64,000 bases of DNA from Micromonospora parva. Lineage in GTDB: Bacteria > Actinomycetota > Actinomycetes > Mycobacteriales > Micromonosporaceae. The notes under the pieces were generated by a model, which did not search any database, had not been told where the DNA came from, and saw only the letters and a list, made by a program, of their open reading frames with translations. The DNA lies in assembly GCF_000718515.1 (NCBI RefSeq), contig NZ_JNZS01000009.1:379908-443907 (forward strand), in the 5' to 3' direction. The first letter of the stretch is position 1, and every line of letters begins with the position of its first letter. The translations under genes and the position numbers were made by a program. This document shows positions 7,833 to 17,077 of the stretch, piece by piece.

Positions 7833-9497
7833 GTGTCCACAGCTGACAGAAGTCCGTGGTGGCGGGGAGCGGTGATCTACCAGGTGTATCCCCGGAGCTT
7901 CGCCGACGGCAACGGCGACGGCATCGGCGACATCGCCGGCATCCGGTCCCGGCTCAACCACCTGTCCGCGCTCGGCGTCGACGCGATCTGGTTCAGTCCC
8001 TGGTACCCGTCCCCGATGGCCGACGCCGGCTACGACGTCTCCGACTACCGCGACATCGACCCGGTCTTCGGCACCCTGGCCGAGGCGGAGGCGCTGATCG
8101 CGGAGGCGCACGAGCTGGGCATCCGGACCATCGTCGACGTGGTGCCGAACCACTGCTCGGACGCGCACCCGTGGTTCCAGGCCGCGCTCGCCGGCGGGCC
8201 GGGGGCACCCGAACGGGACCTGTTCTGGTTCCGGCCCGGCCGGGGACCCAACGGCGACGAACGGCCCACCGACTGGGTCGGCGAGTTCGGCGGCGAGACC
8301 TGGACCCGCACCACCAACCCGGACGGCACCCCCGGCGACTGGTACCTGCACCTGTTCGCCCCGCAGCAGCCGGACTTCAACTGGGACCACCCCCGGGTGC
8401 GGGAGGAGTTCGAGGACATCCTGCGGTTCTGGTTCGACAGGGGCGTGGACGGCATCCGGATCGACTCGGCCGGGCTCCTGGTCAAGGACGGGACGCTGCC
8501 CGAGGTCCGACCGGACCAGCCGCACCCGTTCCACGACCTCGACGGGGTGCACGACATCTACCGGGGCTGGCGTCGGGTCGCCGACGAGTACCCCGACCGG
8601 GCGCTGATCGGTGAGGTGTGGCTGCCGGACCGGCAGCGGTTCGCCAACTACCTGCGCCCGGACGAGCTGCACGCCGCGTTCAACTTCGACTTTCTCGGCT
8701 GCGCGTGGGACGCCGCGGCGCTGCGGGAGAGCATCGACGGGACGCTGAGCGCGCACGCGCCGGTCGGCGCGCCGGCCACCTGGGTGCTCTCGAACCACGA
8801 CGTCACCCGGCACGTCACCCGCTACGGCCGGGCGGACACCCGGTTCAGCTTCGCCGCCAAACGCGAGGGCATCCCCACCGACCTGGAGCTGGGCACCCGC
8901 CGGGCCCGGGCCGCCGCGCTGCTCTCCCTGTCGCTGCCCGGTGCCGCCTACGTCTACCAGGGCGAGGAGTTGGGCCTCTACGAGGTCGAGGACATCCCGT
9001 ACGCGCTGCGCCAGGACCCGATGTGGGAACGGTCCGGCCGGATCGACCCCGGTCGGGACGGCTGCCGCGTGCCGCTGCCCTGGGCCGGGGACGAGCCGCC
9101 GTTCGAGTTCAGCCCCGAGGGTGCCGCCGCGCCGTGGCTGCCGCAGCCGGCGGACTGGAAGGACCGCACGGCCCGCGCGCAGACCGGCGACTCGGCCTCG
9201 ATGCTGGAGCTGTACCGGGCGGCGATCCAAGCGCGGCGGGCCGAACCGGCGCTCGGTGACGGCACGCTCACCTGGCTGCCGGCCCCGGACGGGGTGCTCG
9301 CGTTCAGCCGCGGTGGTGGCTTCACCTGCCTGGTCAACCTCTCCGACACGGCCGTGCCGTTGCCCGCCGAAGCGGAGTTGCTGCTGGCCAGCGGGCCGCT
9401 CGACGAAGGGCTGCTGCCCTGCGACACAGCGGTCTGGCTGCGTACCCCCGACGTGGCGGACGGGCCGCGCGCGGCGAAGGGAGCCGACCAGACCTGA
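7833..9497 (+). CDS. GH13 alpha-glucosidase / oligosaccharide hydrolase
   Basis: A 554-residue alpha-amylase-family enzyme without a signal peptide, so it acts on imported sugars. All conserved regions are visible: DVVPNH; QPDFNW; GVDGIRID with nucleophile Asp211; LIGEVW with acid/base Glu261; and SNHDVTRH with Asp323. The N-terminus WWRGAVIYQVYPRSFAD is characteristic of alpha-glucosidase and oligo-1,6-glucosidase types, which release glucose from the non-reducing end. GTG 7833 is chosen because AAAGCAGG lies 5 nt upstream; GTG 7827 is also in frame. It lies 101 nt downstream of the permease pair in the same operon. Confidence 0.93.
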   Translation: MSTADRSPWWRGAVIYQVYPRSFADGNGDGIGDIAGIRSRLNHLSALGVDAIWFSPWYPSPMADAGYDVSDYRDIDPVFGTLAEAEALIAEAHELGIRTIVDVVPNHCSDAHPWFQAALAGGPGAPERDLFWFRPGRGPNGDERPTDWVGEFGGETWTRTTNPDGTPGDWYLHLFAPQQPDFNWDHPRVREEFEDILRFWFDRGVDGIRIDSAGLLVKDGTLPEVRPDQPHPFHDLDGVHDIYRGWRRVADEYPDRALIGEVWLPDRQRFANYLRPDELHAAFNFDFLGCAWDAAALRESIDGTLSAHAPVGAPATWVLSNHDVTRHVTRYGRADTRFSFAAKREGIPTDLELGTRRARAAALLSLSLPGAAYVYQGEELGLYEVEDIPYALRQDPMWERSGRIDPGRDGCRVPLPWAGDEPPFEFSPEGAAAPWLPQPADWKDRTARAQTGDSASMLELYRAAIQARRAEPALGDGTLTWLPAPDGVLAFSRGGGFTCLVNLSDTAVPLPAEAELLLASGPLDEGLLPCDTAVWLRTPDVADGPRAAKGADQT

Positions 9498-9504
9498 CCG
9501 CTTC

Positions 9505-9537
9505 GGTGCCGGCGGCCCCGTCCCTGCCGCCGGCACC
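9505..9537 (+). promoter_or_regulatory. Intercistronic hairpin before the GH87-like gene
   Basis: Perfect 12-bp stem GGTGCCGGCGGC (9505-9516) with GCCGCCGGCACC (9526-9537) and a 9-nt loop, immediately after the GH13 stop. No U-run. It may attenuate or process the mRNA before the secreted enzyme. A strong Shine-Dalgarno-like AGGAAGGAGGA follows at 9549-9559 but has no start codon at the right distance. Confidence 0.6.
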
Positions 9538-9631
9538 ACCTCACCCCAGGAAGGAGGAACGACGGGCGTACCCCCGCACCCGTCGACGGGCAACGCACCG
9601 ACACCCACCCCCGAAAGAGGTGTAGCGACCC

Positions 9632-12600
9632 ATGTCCAGAACTGGCACCACACGAGGCACGCCGCCGAGCGGCCCGCCCCACCCCGTCCCCGCCACCACC
9701 CGCACCGGTCGACGGCTGCTCGCCGGTGCGCTCGCCGGAATGCTTCTCGTCACCGCGCCGGTCGTCACCCCCACGGCCAGCGCGGCACCGAAGGCCGACC
9801 CCTCCGCCGCAGCCGCTCGCGTGGCCATGCTCGCCGGCCTTTCCGCGACCATGACCGCCAGCAGCTACAACCAGAACTACGTCGCGGTCAACGCCAACGA
9901 CGGCAACGCCTCGACCTACTGGGAAAGCGCCAACAACGCGTTCCCGCAGTGGATCCAGGCGGACCTGGGCGCCACCGTCACCGTGGATCGGGTGGTGCTG
10001 AAACTGCCGCCCTCGTCGGACTGGCAGACCCGCACGCAGACCCTGTCGGTGCTGGGCTCGACCAACGGCTCGTCCTTCACCACCCTGAAGGCGTCCGCCG
10101 GCTACACGTTCAATCCGAGCAGCGGCAACACCGCCACCGTCAGCTTCACCGCCGCCAGCACCCGCTACGTACGCGTGCAGGTCACCGGCAACACCGGCTG
10201 GCCGGCCGCGCAGTTCTCCGAGGTGGAGGTGTACGGCGCCACCGGCAGCACCGACACCCAGGCCCCGAGCGTCCCGGGCAACCTGGCGTACACCCAGCCG
10301 GCCAGCGGGCAGATCCGGCTCACCTGGTCGGCGTCGACCGACAACGTCGCTGTGACGGGCTACGACATCTACGCCAACGGCGCGCTGCGCGGCAGCGTCA
10401 ACGGCTCGACAGTGACGTACACCGACAACCAGGCGGACAGCGCCACCGTCTCGTACTACGTGCGGGCCAAGGACGCGGCCGGCAACCAGTCGGCGAACAG
10501 CAACACCGTGACCCGGACCGGCACCGGCACCCCACCGACGGGGAGCAACCTGGCGGTCGGTAAGCCGATCACCGCCTCCGGGTTCGTGCACACGTTCGTG
10601 GCCACCAACGCCAACGACAACAACGTGGCCACCTACTGGGAGGGCAACGGCAACCCGAGCACGCTGACCGTGCAGCTCGGCGCGAACGCCAGCCTCAGCC
10701 AGATCGTGCTGAAGCTCAACCCGGACTCGGCGTGGGGCACGCGTACCCAGAACATCACGGTGCTCGGCCGGGACCAGGCCTCGTCGTCCTTCACCACACT
10801 GGTCGGGGCGGCGAACTACACCTTCAACCCGGGCAGCGGCAACACGGTGACCATCCCGGTCTCCGGCGCGGCCGCCGACGTACGGCTCTCGATCGCCTCG
10901 AACACCGGCGCACCGGCCGGGCAGGTGGCCGAGTTCCAGGTCTTCGGCACCCCCGCGCCGAACCCGGACCTGACCGTCACCGGCATGTCGTTCAGCCCGT
11001 CCGCCCCCGTGGAGACCAGCACCATCACGCTCTCCGCGACGGTGCGCAACGCCGGTTCGGCGGCCTCCGGGGCGACGAACGTCAACTTCTACCTGGGCGC
11101 CACCCGGGTCGGCACCGCGTCGGTCGGCAGCCTCGCGGCCGGCGCGTCGACGACTGTCAGCGCCAGCATCGGCACCCGCGACTCGGGCAGCTACCCGCTG
11201 AGCGCGAAGGTCGACGAGTCGAACACCGTCGTCGAGTCCGACGACACCAACAACAGCTACTCCAACCCCAGCCCGCTGGTGGTCGGTGCGGTGGCCAGCT
11301 CCGACCTGGTCGCCTCGGCCGTCGACTGGTCGCCGGGCAACCCGCCGCCGGGCAGCACCGTCACCTTCTCCGTGTCGATCCGCAACGCCGGCAACCAGGC
11401 GTCCGCGTCGGGCGCGCACGACATCACGCTCACCGTGCTCAACGAGTCCGGCACCGCCGTCCGGACCCTGACCGGCTCCTACTCCGGCGTGATCAACGCC
11501 GGTGCGACGGTCGGACCGGTCAACCTGGGCACCTGGACCGCCGCGAACGGCAAGTACACCGTCCGGGTGGTGCTCGCCGTGGACGGCAACGAACTGCCGG
11601 TCAAGCAGACCAACAACACCACCGACCGCCCGCTCTTCGTGGGGCGCGGTGCGAACCTCGGCTACGACATGTACGAGGCCGAGGACGGCACCACCGGCGG
11701 CGGCGCCGGGCAGGTCGGCCCGAACCGGGACATCGGCAACCTCGGCGGCGAGGCGTCCGGGCGTCGGGCGGTCACCCTGAACAGCACCGGCGCGTACGTC
11801 GAGTGGACCACCCGGGCGGCGACCAACACCCTGGTCACCCGCTTCTCGATTCCCGACGCACCGGGCGGCGGGGGGATCGACTCGACGCTGAACATCTACG
11901 TCAACGGCACCCTCCACAAGCCGATCAACCTGACCTCCAAGCACATCTGGTTGTACGGCGCGGAGGCCAGCCCGAGTGACTCGCCGAGTGCCGGCCCGCC
12001 TCGCCACCTGTACGACGAGGCGAACGTGATGCTGAACTCGACCATCCCGGCCGGCAGCAGGATCCGTCTGCAGAAGGACCCGGCCAACACCACCACGTAC
12101 GCGATCGACTTCGTCAACCTGGAGCTGGTCGCACCCCGGGCCAACCCGGACCCGGCCCGTTTCCGGGTGCCGTCCGGCTTCAGCCACCAGGACGTGCAGA
12201 ACGCGCTGGACGCGGTCCGGATGGACACCACCGGCAACCTGGTCGGCGTCTACCTGCCGGCCGGCACCTACGAGACCGCCCAGAAGTTCCAGGTGTACGG
12301 CAAGCCGATCACCGTGACGGGCGCGGGCATGTGGTACACCCGCTTCCAGACGCCGACCGGCCAGCAGAACACCGACGCGGGCTTCCGGGTGGAGTCCTCG
12401 GCCAGCGGGTCGTCCTTCTCGCACCTGGCCTTCTTCGGCAACTACACCAACCGGATCGACGGGCCGGGCAAGGTGTGGGGTGAGCTGAAGGACGTCGACA
12501 ACATGACCCTGGACAGTGTCTGGGTCGAGCACACCGTCTGCGCGTACTGGGGGGTGAGCGTCAGCGGGCTGACCATCAAGAACAGCCGCTTCCGCAACAC

Positions 12601-13330
12601 CTTCGCCGACGGGGTGAACCTGACCAACGGCAGCACCAACAACCTGATCACCAACACCGAGGGGCGGTCGAACGGCGACGACGCGTTCGCCCTCTTCTCG
12701 GCGACCGACCAGGGTGCCTCGGTCGGCAACAACGGCAACGTGTTCGAGAACCTGACGGCCACGCTGACGTGGCGGGCGGCCGGGTTGGCGGTCTACGGCG
12801 GCTACAACAACATCTTCCGCAACCTCTACATCGCGGACATGTTGACGTACTCCGGGATCACCATCAGCTCGCTGGACTTCGGCTACCCGTTCATCGGGTT
12901 CGGGGCCAGCCCGCCCACCCAGTTCCAGAACATCTCGATCGTCAGAGCCGGCGGACACTTCTGGGGCTCCCAGACGTTCCCCGCGATCTGGGTCTTCTCC
13001 GCATCCAAGGAGTTCCGCGGCATCCGGGTGTCCGACGTGGACATCGTCGACCCGACGTACACCGGGATCATGTTCCAGACCAAGTACAACGGGTCGCAGC
13101 CGGAGAACCCGATCACCGACACGGTCTTCACCAACGTCTCGATCAGCGGCGTCCGCAAGAGCGGTGACGCGTACGACGCGAAGTCCGGCTTCGCGATCTG
13201 GGCCAACGAGATGCCGGAACCCGGTCAGGGCCCGGCGGTCGGCTCGGTCACCTTCACCAACCTGCGGCTGACCAACAACTACCAGGACATCCGCAACACC
13301 ACGACAACCTTCACCATCAACCGCAACTGA
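9632..13330 (+). CDS. Secreted GH87-type alpha-1,3-glucanase / mycodextranase candidate
   Basis: A 1232-residue secreted protein. A signal peptide ends near TASAAP (about residue 51). Domains by eye: discoidin-type (F5/8C) at about 74-200, fibronectin III at 211-293, a second discoidin at 305-440, two CARDB-like Ig domains at 445-547 and 557-666, a CBM35-like module (YEAEDG) at 678-827, and a right-handed beta-helix from 850 to the end. In the helix Asp993 (FADGVN) is followed 23 residues later by Asp1016-Asp1017 (SNGDDAF), the three-aspartate pattern I associate with GH87 enzymes. GH87 enzymes cut alpha-1,3-glucan or nigeran, polymers of fungal cell walls and dental biofilms. Family assignment is from motif recognition, not a search. 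ATG 9632 has AAAGAGG 11 nt upstream and an in-frame stop just before. Confidence 0.82.
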   Translation: MSRTGTTRGTPPSGPPHPVPATTRTGRRLLAGALAGMLLVTAPVVTPTASAAPKADPSAAAARVAMLAGLSATMTASSYNQNYVAVNANDGNASTYWESANNAFPQWIQADLGATVTVDRVVLKLPPSSDWQTRTQTLSVLGSTNGSSFTTLKASAGYTFNPSSGNTATVSFTAASTRYVRVQVTGNTGWPAAQFSEVEVYGATGSTDTQAPSVPGNLAYTQPASGQIRLTWSASTDNVAVTGYDIYANGALRGSVNGSTVTYTDNQADSATVSYYVRAKDAAGNQSANSNTVTRTGTGTPPTGSNLAVGKPITASGFVHTFVATNANDNNVATYWEGNGNPSTLTVQLGANASLSQIVLKLNPDSAWGTRTQNITVLGRDQASSSFTTLVGAANYTFNPGSGNTVTIPVSGAAADVRLSIASNTGAPAGQVAEFQVFGTPAPNPDLTVTGMSFSPSAPVETSTITLSATVRNAGSAASGATNVNFYLGATRVGTASVGSLAAGASTTVSASIGTRDSGSYPLSAKVDESNTVVESDDTNNSYSNPSPLVVGAVASSDLVASAVDWSPGNPPPGSTVTFSVSIRNAGNQASASGAHDITLTVLNESGTAVRTLTGSYSGVINAGATVGPVNLGTWTAANGKYTVRVVLAVDGNELPVKQTNNTTDRPLFVGRGANLGYDMYEAEDGTTGGGAGQVGPNRDIGNLGGEASGRRAVTLNSTGAYVEWTTRAATNTLVTRFSIPDAPGGGGIDSTLNIYVNGTLHKPINLTSKHIWLYGAEASPSDSPSAGPPRHLYDEANVMLNSTIPAGSRIRLQKDPANTTTYAIDFVNLELVAPRANPDPARFRVPSGFSHQDVQNALDAVRMDTTGNLVGVYLPAGTYETAQKFQVYGKPITVTGAGMWYTRFQTPTGQQNTDAGFRVESSASGSSFSHLAFFGNYTNRIDGPGKVWGELKDVDNMTLDSVWVEHTVCAYWGVSVSGLTIKNSRFRNTFADGVNLTNGSTNNLITNTEGRSNGDDAFALFSATDQGASVGNNGNVFENLTATLTWRAAGLAVYGGYNNIFRNLYIADMLTYSGITISSLDFGYPFIGFGASPPTQFQNISIVRAGGHFWGSQTFPAIWVFSASKEFRGIRVSDVDIVDPTYTGIMFQTKYNGSQPENPITDTVFTNVSISGVRKSGDAYDAKSGFAIWANEMPEPGQGPAVGSVTFTNLRLTNNYQDIRNTTTTFTINRN

Positions 13331-13331
13331 G

Positions 13332-14132
13332 CTAGCGCGTGGTCGACGCCGTCGGGAGGGTCCCCTCTTCCGGCGGCGTCGTGCCGTGCCGGCCCGCGCC
13401 GGCGGCAAACCGGGCCGCGCCGGCCAGCGCGTCCGCCGCCAGCGAGTCCATCCCGTACGCCAACTCGGTCGCCAGCGCCTCCGGCTCCGGCCGCCCCGCG
13501 CCGGCCAGCACCGCGGCCCGGTCGTTGCGCAGGCAGGTCTGCGGGTGCCGGGCGATCGACGCCGCCAACTCCTCGGCCGCCGCCCGCGCCTGGCCGGGTG
13601 GCACCACCCGGTTGACCAACCCCATCGTGTACGCCTCATCGGCCGGCACCGGGCGGCCGGTGAGGATCAGGTCCATCGCCCGGCTCTCGCCGATCAACCG
13701 GGGCAGCCGGACAGTGCCGCCGTCGATCAACGGCACTCCCCAGCGGCGGCAGAACACGCCGAGGGTCGCATCGGACTCGGCGACCCGCAGGTCACACCAG
13801 AGCGCCAACTCCAGGCCGCCGGCCACCGCGTACCCGGAGATCGCCGCGATCACCGGTTTGCCGAGCGTCATCCGGGTCGGACCCATCGGGCCGTCCCCCT
13901 CCGGCTCCACCCGGTTGCCGCTCGGCGTGCCGATCGCCGTGAGGTCGGCACCGGAGCAGAACGTGCCCCCGGCACCCCAGAGCACCGCCACCGCCGAGTC
14001 CGGGTCGGCCTCGAAGGCCCGGAACGCGTCCGCCAGCGACCGCGCGGTGGGACCGTCGACGGCGTTCCGCGTCGCCGGCCGATCCAGCACCACTGTGCTG
14101 ACCGGTCCACGCCGCTCCACCCGCACACCCAT
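13332..14132 (-). CDS. Enoyl-CoA hydratase/isomerase family protein
   Basis: A 266-residue crotonase-fold protein of normal length. The oxyanion-hole segments are GTFCSGADL and ISGYAVAGGLELALWCDLRVAE, the second holding the catalytic-Glu region. Crotonases act on acyl-CoA thioesters (hydration, isomerisation or dehalogenation); the exact reaction is not readable. ATG 14132 follows GGCGGG; longer open frame upstream has no crotonase sequence. It converges tail to tail with the GH87-like gene with only one base between the stop codons. Confidence 0.88.
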   Translation of the reverse strand: MGVRVERRGPVSTVVLDRPATRNAVDGPTARSLADAFRAFEADPDSAVAVLWGAGGTFCSGADLTAIGTPSGNRVEPEGDGPMGPTRMTLGKPVIAAISGYAVAGGLELALWCDLRVAESDATLGVFCRRWGVPLIDGGTVRLPRLIGESRAMDLILTGRPVPADEAYTMGLVNRVVPPGQARAAAEELAASIARHPQTCLRNDRAAVLAGAGRPEPEALATELAYGMDSLAADALAGAARFAAGAGRHGTTPPEEGTLPTASTTR

Positions 14133-14316
14133 CCCGCCAGCATGCCCGGCCCGCCGCACCCCCACAATCCCCGTCGATCTTGCACTTCCGGGTGGCGTTA
14201 TGCGGATTGTGCCCCGGACCCTCGGCGCAGGGCCTGCACGATCGGCGGCGTGGGGGTGCGGCAGGTTTGTCGCCGCCGACCGGTTTGCGACGACGATCGC
14301 CGGGAAGTCGGTACTC

Positions 14317-15171
14317 GTGCGAGCACTATTGACGAAAGTTGAGCAGGACTCCCGGCTGGATGGCGCGGGTGACCGGTTGCAGAAGGTCGTCCTGGGGACG
14401 CTGCGTCCGCGCCGGCTGCGCGATCTGCTGCACGGGGTGACCCTCGGGCACCCGCTGCACCCGGCGATGGTGCAGGTGCCGGTCGGTGCGTGGATCAGCG
14501 CCGCGGTGCTGGACCTCATGCCCGGGCAGCGCCGGCCGGCCGCCGTGCTGGTCGGTCTGGGCACGGTCAGCGCGCTGCCAGCGGCCGTCGCCGGTCTGAA
14601 CGACTGGGCGGCGCTCGCCCGGGACCAGCGTCGGGTCGGCCTGGTGCACGCCGCCGCCAACACCGTCGGCATGGCGATCTACGCCGGCTCGCTGGCCGCT
14701 CGGATGTCCGGCCGCCACGGGATGGGCCGCGCGCTCGGCTTCCTCGGGCTCTCCACCGTGAGCCTGGGGGCGTACATCGGGGGTCACCTCGCGTACAAGC
14801 AGGGGGCGCAGGTCAACCAGAGCATCTCCGAGCTGCACCGGATGACCGACGGTTGGCACTCGTTGGCCGACATGGCGACGTTGCCGCAGCGCACCCTGAT
14901 CACCCGGGAGGTGGACGACAACATCTCGGTGATCCTCTACCGGCACGGTGACGAGGTGACGGTGATGTTGGAGCGCTGCCCGCACCAGAGCGGGCCGCTC
15001 GGCGAGGGCGAAGTGCAGGAGATCGACGGTCACGCCTGTGTGGTCTGCCCGTGGCACGGCAGCGCGTTCCGGCTCAACGGCGGCGAGGTAGTGCAGGGGC
15101 CGTCCGGCAACGACCAGCAGGTCCTGCCCACCCGGATCCAGAACGGCGTGCTCCAGACCCGCCTGCCCTGA
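14317..15171 (+). CDS. DUF2231 membrane protein with C-terminal Rieske domain
   Basis: A 284-residue two-part protein. The first part (about 1-170) contains HPLHPAMVQVPVGAW and several hydrophobic helices, the DUF2231 signature. The last 100 residues are a Rieske ferredoxin domain with both iron-sulfur ligand motifs, CPHQSGPL and CPWHGSAF, which hold a 2Fe-2S cluster through two Cys and two His. It is likely a membrane-tethered electron carrier; no partner is evident. GTG 14317 has GGGAAG 9 nt upstream. This fusion is frequent in actinomycetes. Confidence 0.87.
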   Translation: MRALLTKVEQDSRLDGAGDRLQKVVLGTLRPRRLRDLLHGVTLGHPLHPAMVQVPVGAWISAAVLDLMPGQRRPAAVLVGLGTVSALPAAVAGLNDWAALARDQRRVGLVHAAANTVGMAIYAGSLAARMSGRHGMGRALGFLGLSTVSLGAYIGGHLAYKQGAQVNQSISELHRMTDGWHSLADMATLPQRTLITREVDDNISVILYRHGDEVTVMLERCPHQSGPLGEGEVQEIDGHACVVCPWHGSAFRLNGGEVVQGPSGNDQQVLPTRIQNGVLQTRLP

Positions 15172-15305
15172 CCATCGGCCGCGACCGCTGCTCTGGTCGG
15201 CGGCGATGCTTGTGCACGGACCCCATGGAGCGGGCCGGCCGCGACACGTCGGCGCACCTGGTAACACTCCGTGGCGACCCCGGAGGCAATGACACGCTCG
15301 ACGCC

Positions 15306-15341
15306 GATGCCTGTGGGTCATCTTTATGACTCACAGGCATC
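15306..15341. terminator. Long hairpin between convergent genes
   Basis: Arms GATGCCTGTGGGTCA (15306-15320) and TGACTCACAGGCATC (15327-15341) form a 15-bp stem with one G.U and a 6-nt loop. It lies in the 332-nt gap 15172-15503 between the convergent Rieske and LysM genes, so it may terminate both. Nothing else is recognisable in the gap. The sequence resembles the hairpin at 53239-53278. Confidence 0.6.
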
Positions 15342-15503
15342 TCGCTTCCCGAGGAATTGCCTCGGGGCGCTCCCGCTGCGGCCGGGTGACCAGACCGTCG
15401 CCACCGTGCTGGCCGGTCGCCGTGGCCAGGCGGCACACCCCCGCACCAGACGCGGAGCCTGAACAGGGCCAGCCGTGCGACAGCGTCGCGCGGGTCGATC
15501 TCC

Positions 15504-17063
15504 TCAGCTGCGTCGGTGGCGGCCGACCGGCGGTCCGTCCGGTACGGAATCCAACCCGTGCTCACCGTTGAACAGCCCGCCTTCGGCACCGGCGCCGGCC
15601 CAGCCGTCGTCGCCACTCCACTCGCCAGCGCCGTCGGTAGCCATTCCGCCGCCGGCGGGTGCCGCGCCGCCGCGGGAGGATGCCGTGCCGCCGCCGGCGG
15701 GTGCCGTGCCGCTGCCGGTAGGTGCGACGCCGCTGCCATTAGGCGTCATCCCGGTGCCGCGAAGTGCGAGATCGTTCCCGCCCGGTGCCGCGCCACCGGT
15801 CGGTGTCGAGGGGCCCTCGATGGCCGCCGCCCGGCTGGCAGCCCACGCGGCCCCGCTACCGGCCGCCCCACCACTGGTCGGCCGGCCCGCCCCGCCAGTG
15901 CTCAGCCCTGCCCCATCGCCGCTCCGGCCCGCCCCGCCAGTGTTCCGGCCCGCCCCGCCGCTGCTGCTCCGGGCCGCGCCGCCTCGGGGTCTGCGGGAGG
16001 GAGCGGCCAGCCGGGGAGCGCCGGCTGCGGTGGCCGGGCGGCGGCGCAGTCCCAGGACAGCGCCGATCTGGGCGCCGACGATGCTCGCCACGGCCAGTAC
16101 GGCGGAGACCGCCAGCGGGCGGTTCACCCGATCGACGTCACCGGCCCGGGCCGCACCGACCGTCATCGCGGGCGGCTGGCCCGTCGACTGCGTACCGCTG
16201 GGTGGTGCCGGGGTCACCCGCGGGGGTGCGGCCTGCTCGGGTGCTGGCCGGGGCGCGGGCGGCTTCGGCGCCGTGGGCCGGTCGACGAGCCGGCCGGTGG
16301 CGTGCTGCCGGGCCCCCTGGTCGGTGGCCTCGGTGGGCAGTCGGAGTAGTTGGCCGGGGCGGATCCGGTCCGGGTCGTCGAGCTTGTTGAGCTTGGCGAG
16401 CTGCCGGTAGTCGCCGAACTCGTCCAGGTACCGCTCGGCCACCTCCCCGAGGTAGTCGCCCCGCGCCACCCGGTACACCGGTGCGGCCTCGTCGGTCGCC
16501 GCCGGGCCGCCGGGTGCGGCGAGCCCTGCCCCGGCCAGGCCGAGCAGCCCGCCCCGGGCCACCGGCGCGGCAGTGTCCGGTGTCGTCGCGGCGCGGGTCG
16601 GCGCGGCCAGCGTGGTGACGGCCGGTGCGCCCGGATTCGCGTACGCCGGAGCTCCATAGACCGCCGCGGCGCTGGCGGCGGCCGGGCTCGCCACCAGGAT
16701 CAGCGCCACCGAGCCGACCAGCGCGGCGGCGGCCTTCTGCTGGCGGCCCATTCCGGGCAGCTTCGGCGCCGGCCGGCGCAGGGTCTGCGCGCCCAGCTCG
16801 ACGAGGACGGAGAAGGCGAACGTGGCCCAGCCGAACCAACCCGCAACGGCCAACGCCCGCAGGAAGAGCTGGCCGTCATCCCGGCTGGTCAGCGCGGTTC
16901 CCACCTCCCCGAGGGTGGGCAGGTGATCGGGCAGGGGGTTACCGGCGAAGGCGAGCAACGCGATCGGCGCGCCGACCAGCAGCACCAGGAGCACGGCCAG
17001 TGCGCCGATGCCGGTGAGGATCCGTCCGGTCCGCCGTACCACGGACCCACCCGATACGGGCAT
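15504..17063 (-). CDS. LysM-domain membrane protein at the end of the Tad operon
   Basis: A 519-residue protein. Two hydrophobic segments near the N-terminus (about 14-36 and 70-90) are followed by a third at 110-132. A LysM peptidoglycan-binding module lies at about 197-243 (YRVARGDYLGEVAERYL through GQLLRLP). A further membrane segment sits near 310-335, and a long Gly/Ala/Ser/Arg low-complexity tail occupies the last 180 residues. It is the last gene of the Tad cluster, 14 nt after the TadG-like gene, and could anchor the pilus apparatus to the cell wall (inference). The tail is built of short repeats of the GGAGR and GSG type. Confidence 0.75.
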   Translation of the reverse strand: MPVSGGSVVRRTGRILTGIGALAVLLVLLVGAPIALLAFAGNPLPDHLPTLGEVGTALTSRDDGQLFLRALAVAGWFGWATFAFSVLVELGAQTLRRPAPKLPGMGRQQKAAAALVGSVALILVASPAAASAAAVYGAPAYANPGAPAVTTLAAPTRAATTPDTAAPVARGGLLGLAGAGLAAPGGPAATDEAAPVYRVARGDYLGEVAERYLDEFGDYRQLAKLNKLDDPDRIRPGQLLRLPTEATDQGARQHATGRLVDRPTAPKPPAPRPAPEQAAPPRVTPAPPSGTQSTGQPPAMTVGAARAGDVDRVNRPLAVSAVLAVASIVGAQIGAVLGLRRRPATAAGAPRLAAPSRRPRGGAARSSSGGAGRNTGGAGRSGDGAGLSTGGAGRPTSGGAAGSGAAWAASRAAAIEGPSTPTGGAAPGGNDLALRGTGMTPNGSGVAPTGSGTAPAGGGTASSRGGAAPAGGGMATDGAGEWSGDDGWAGAGAEGGLFNGEHGLDSVPDGPPVGRHRRS

Positions 17064-17077
17064 GGCTGCCTTCCTTC

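Noticed and set aside
8978..13639. Antisense open frame of 1553 codons opposite the GH13 and GH87-like genes
   Set aside because: It is a shadow of GC-rich coding DNA: Arg/Val/Gly-rich with no domain, while the plus strand gives clear enzyme domains.
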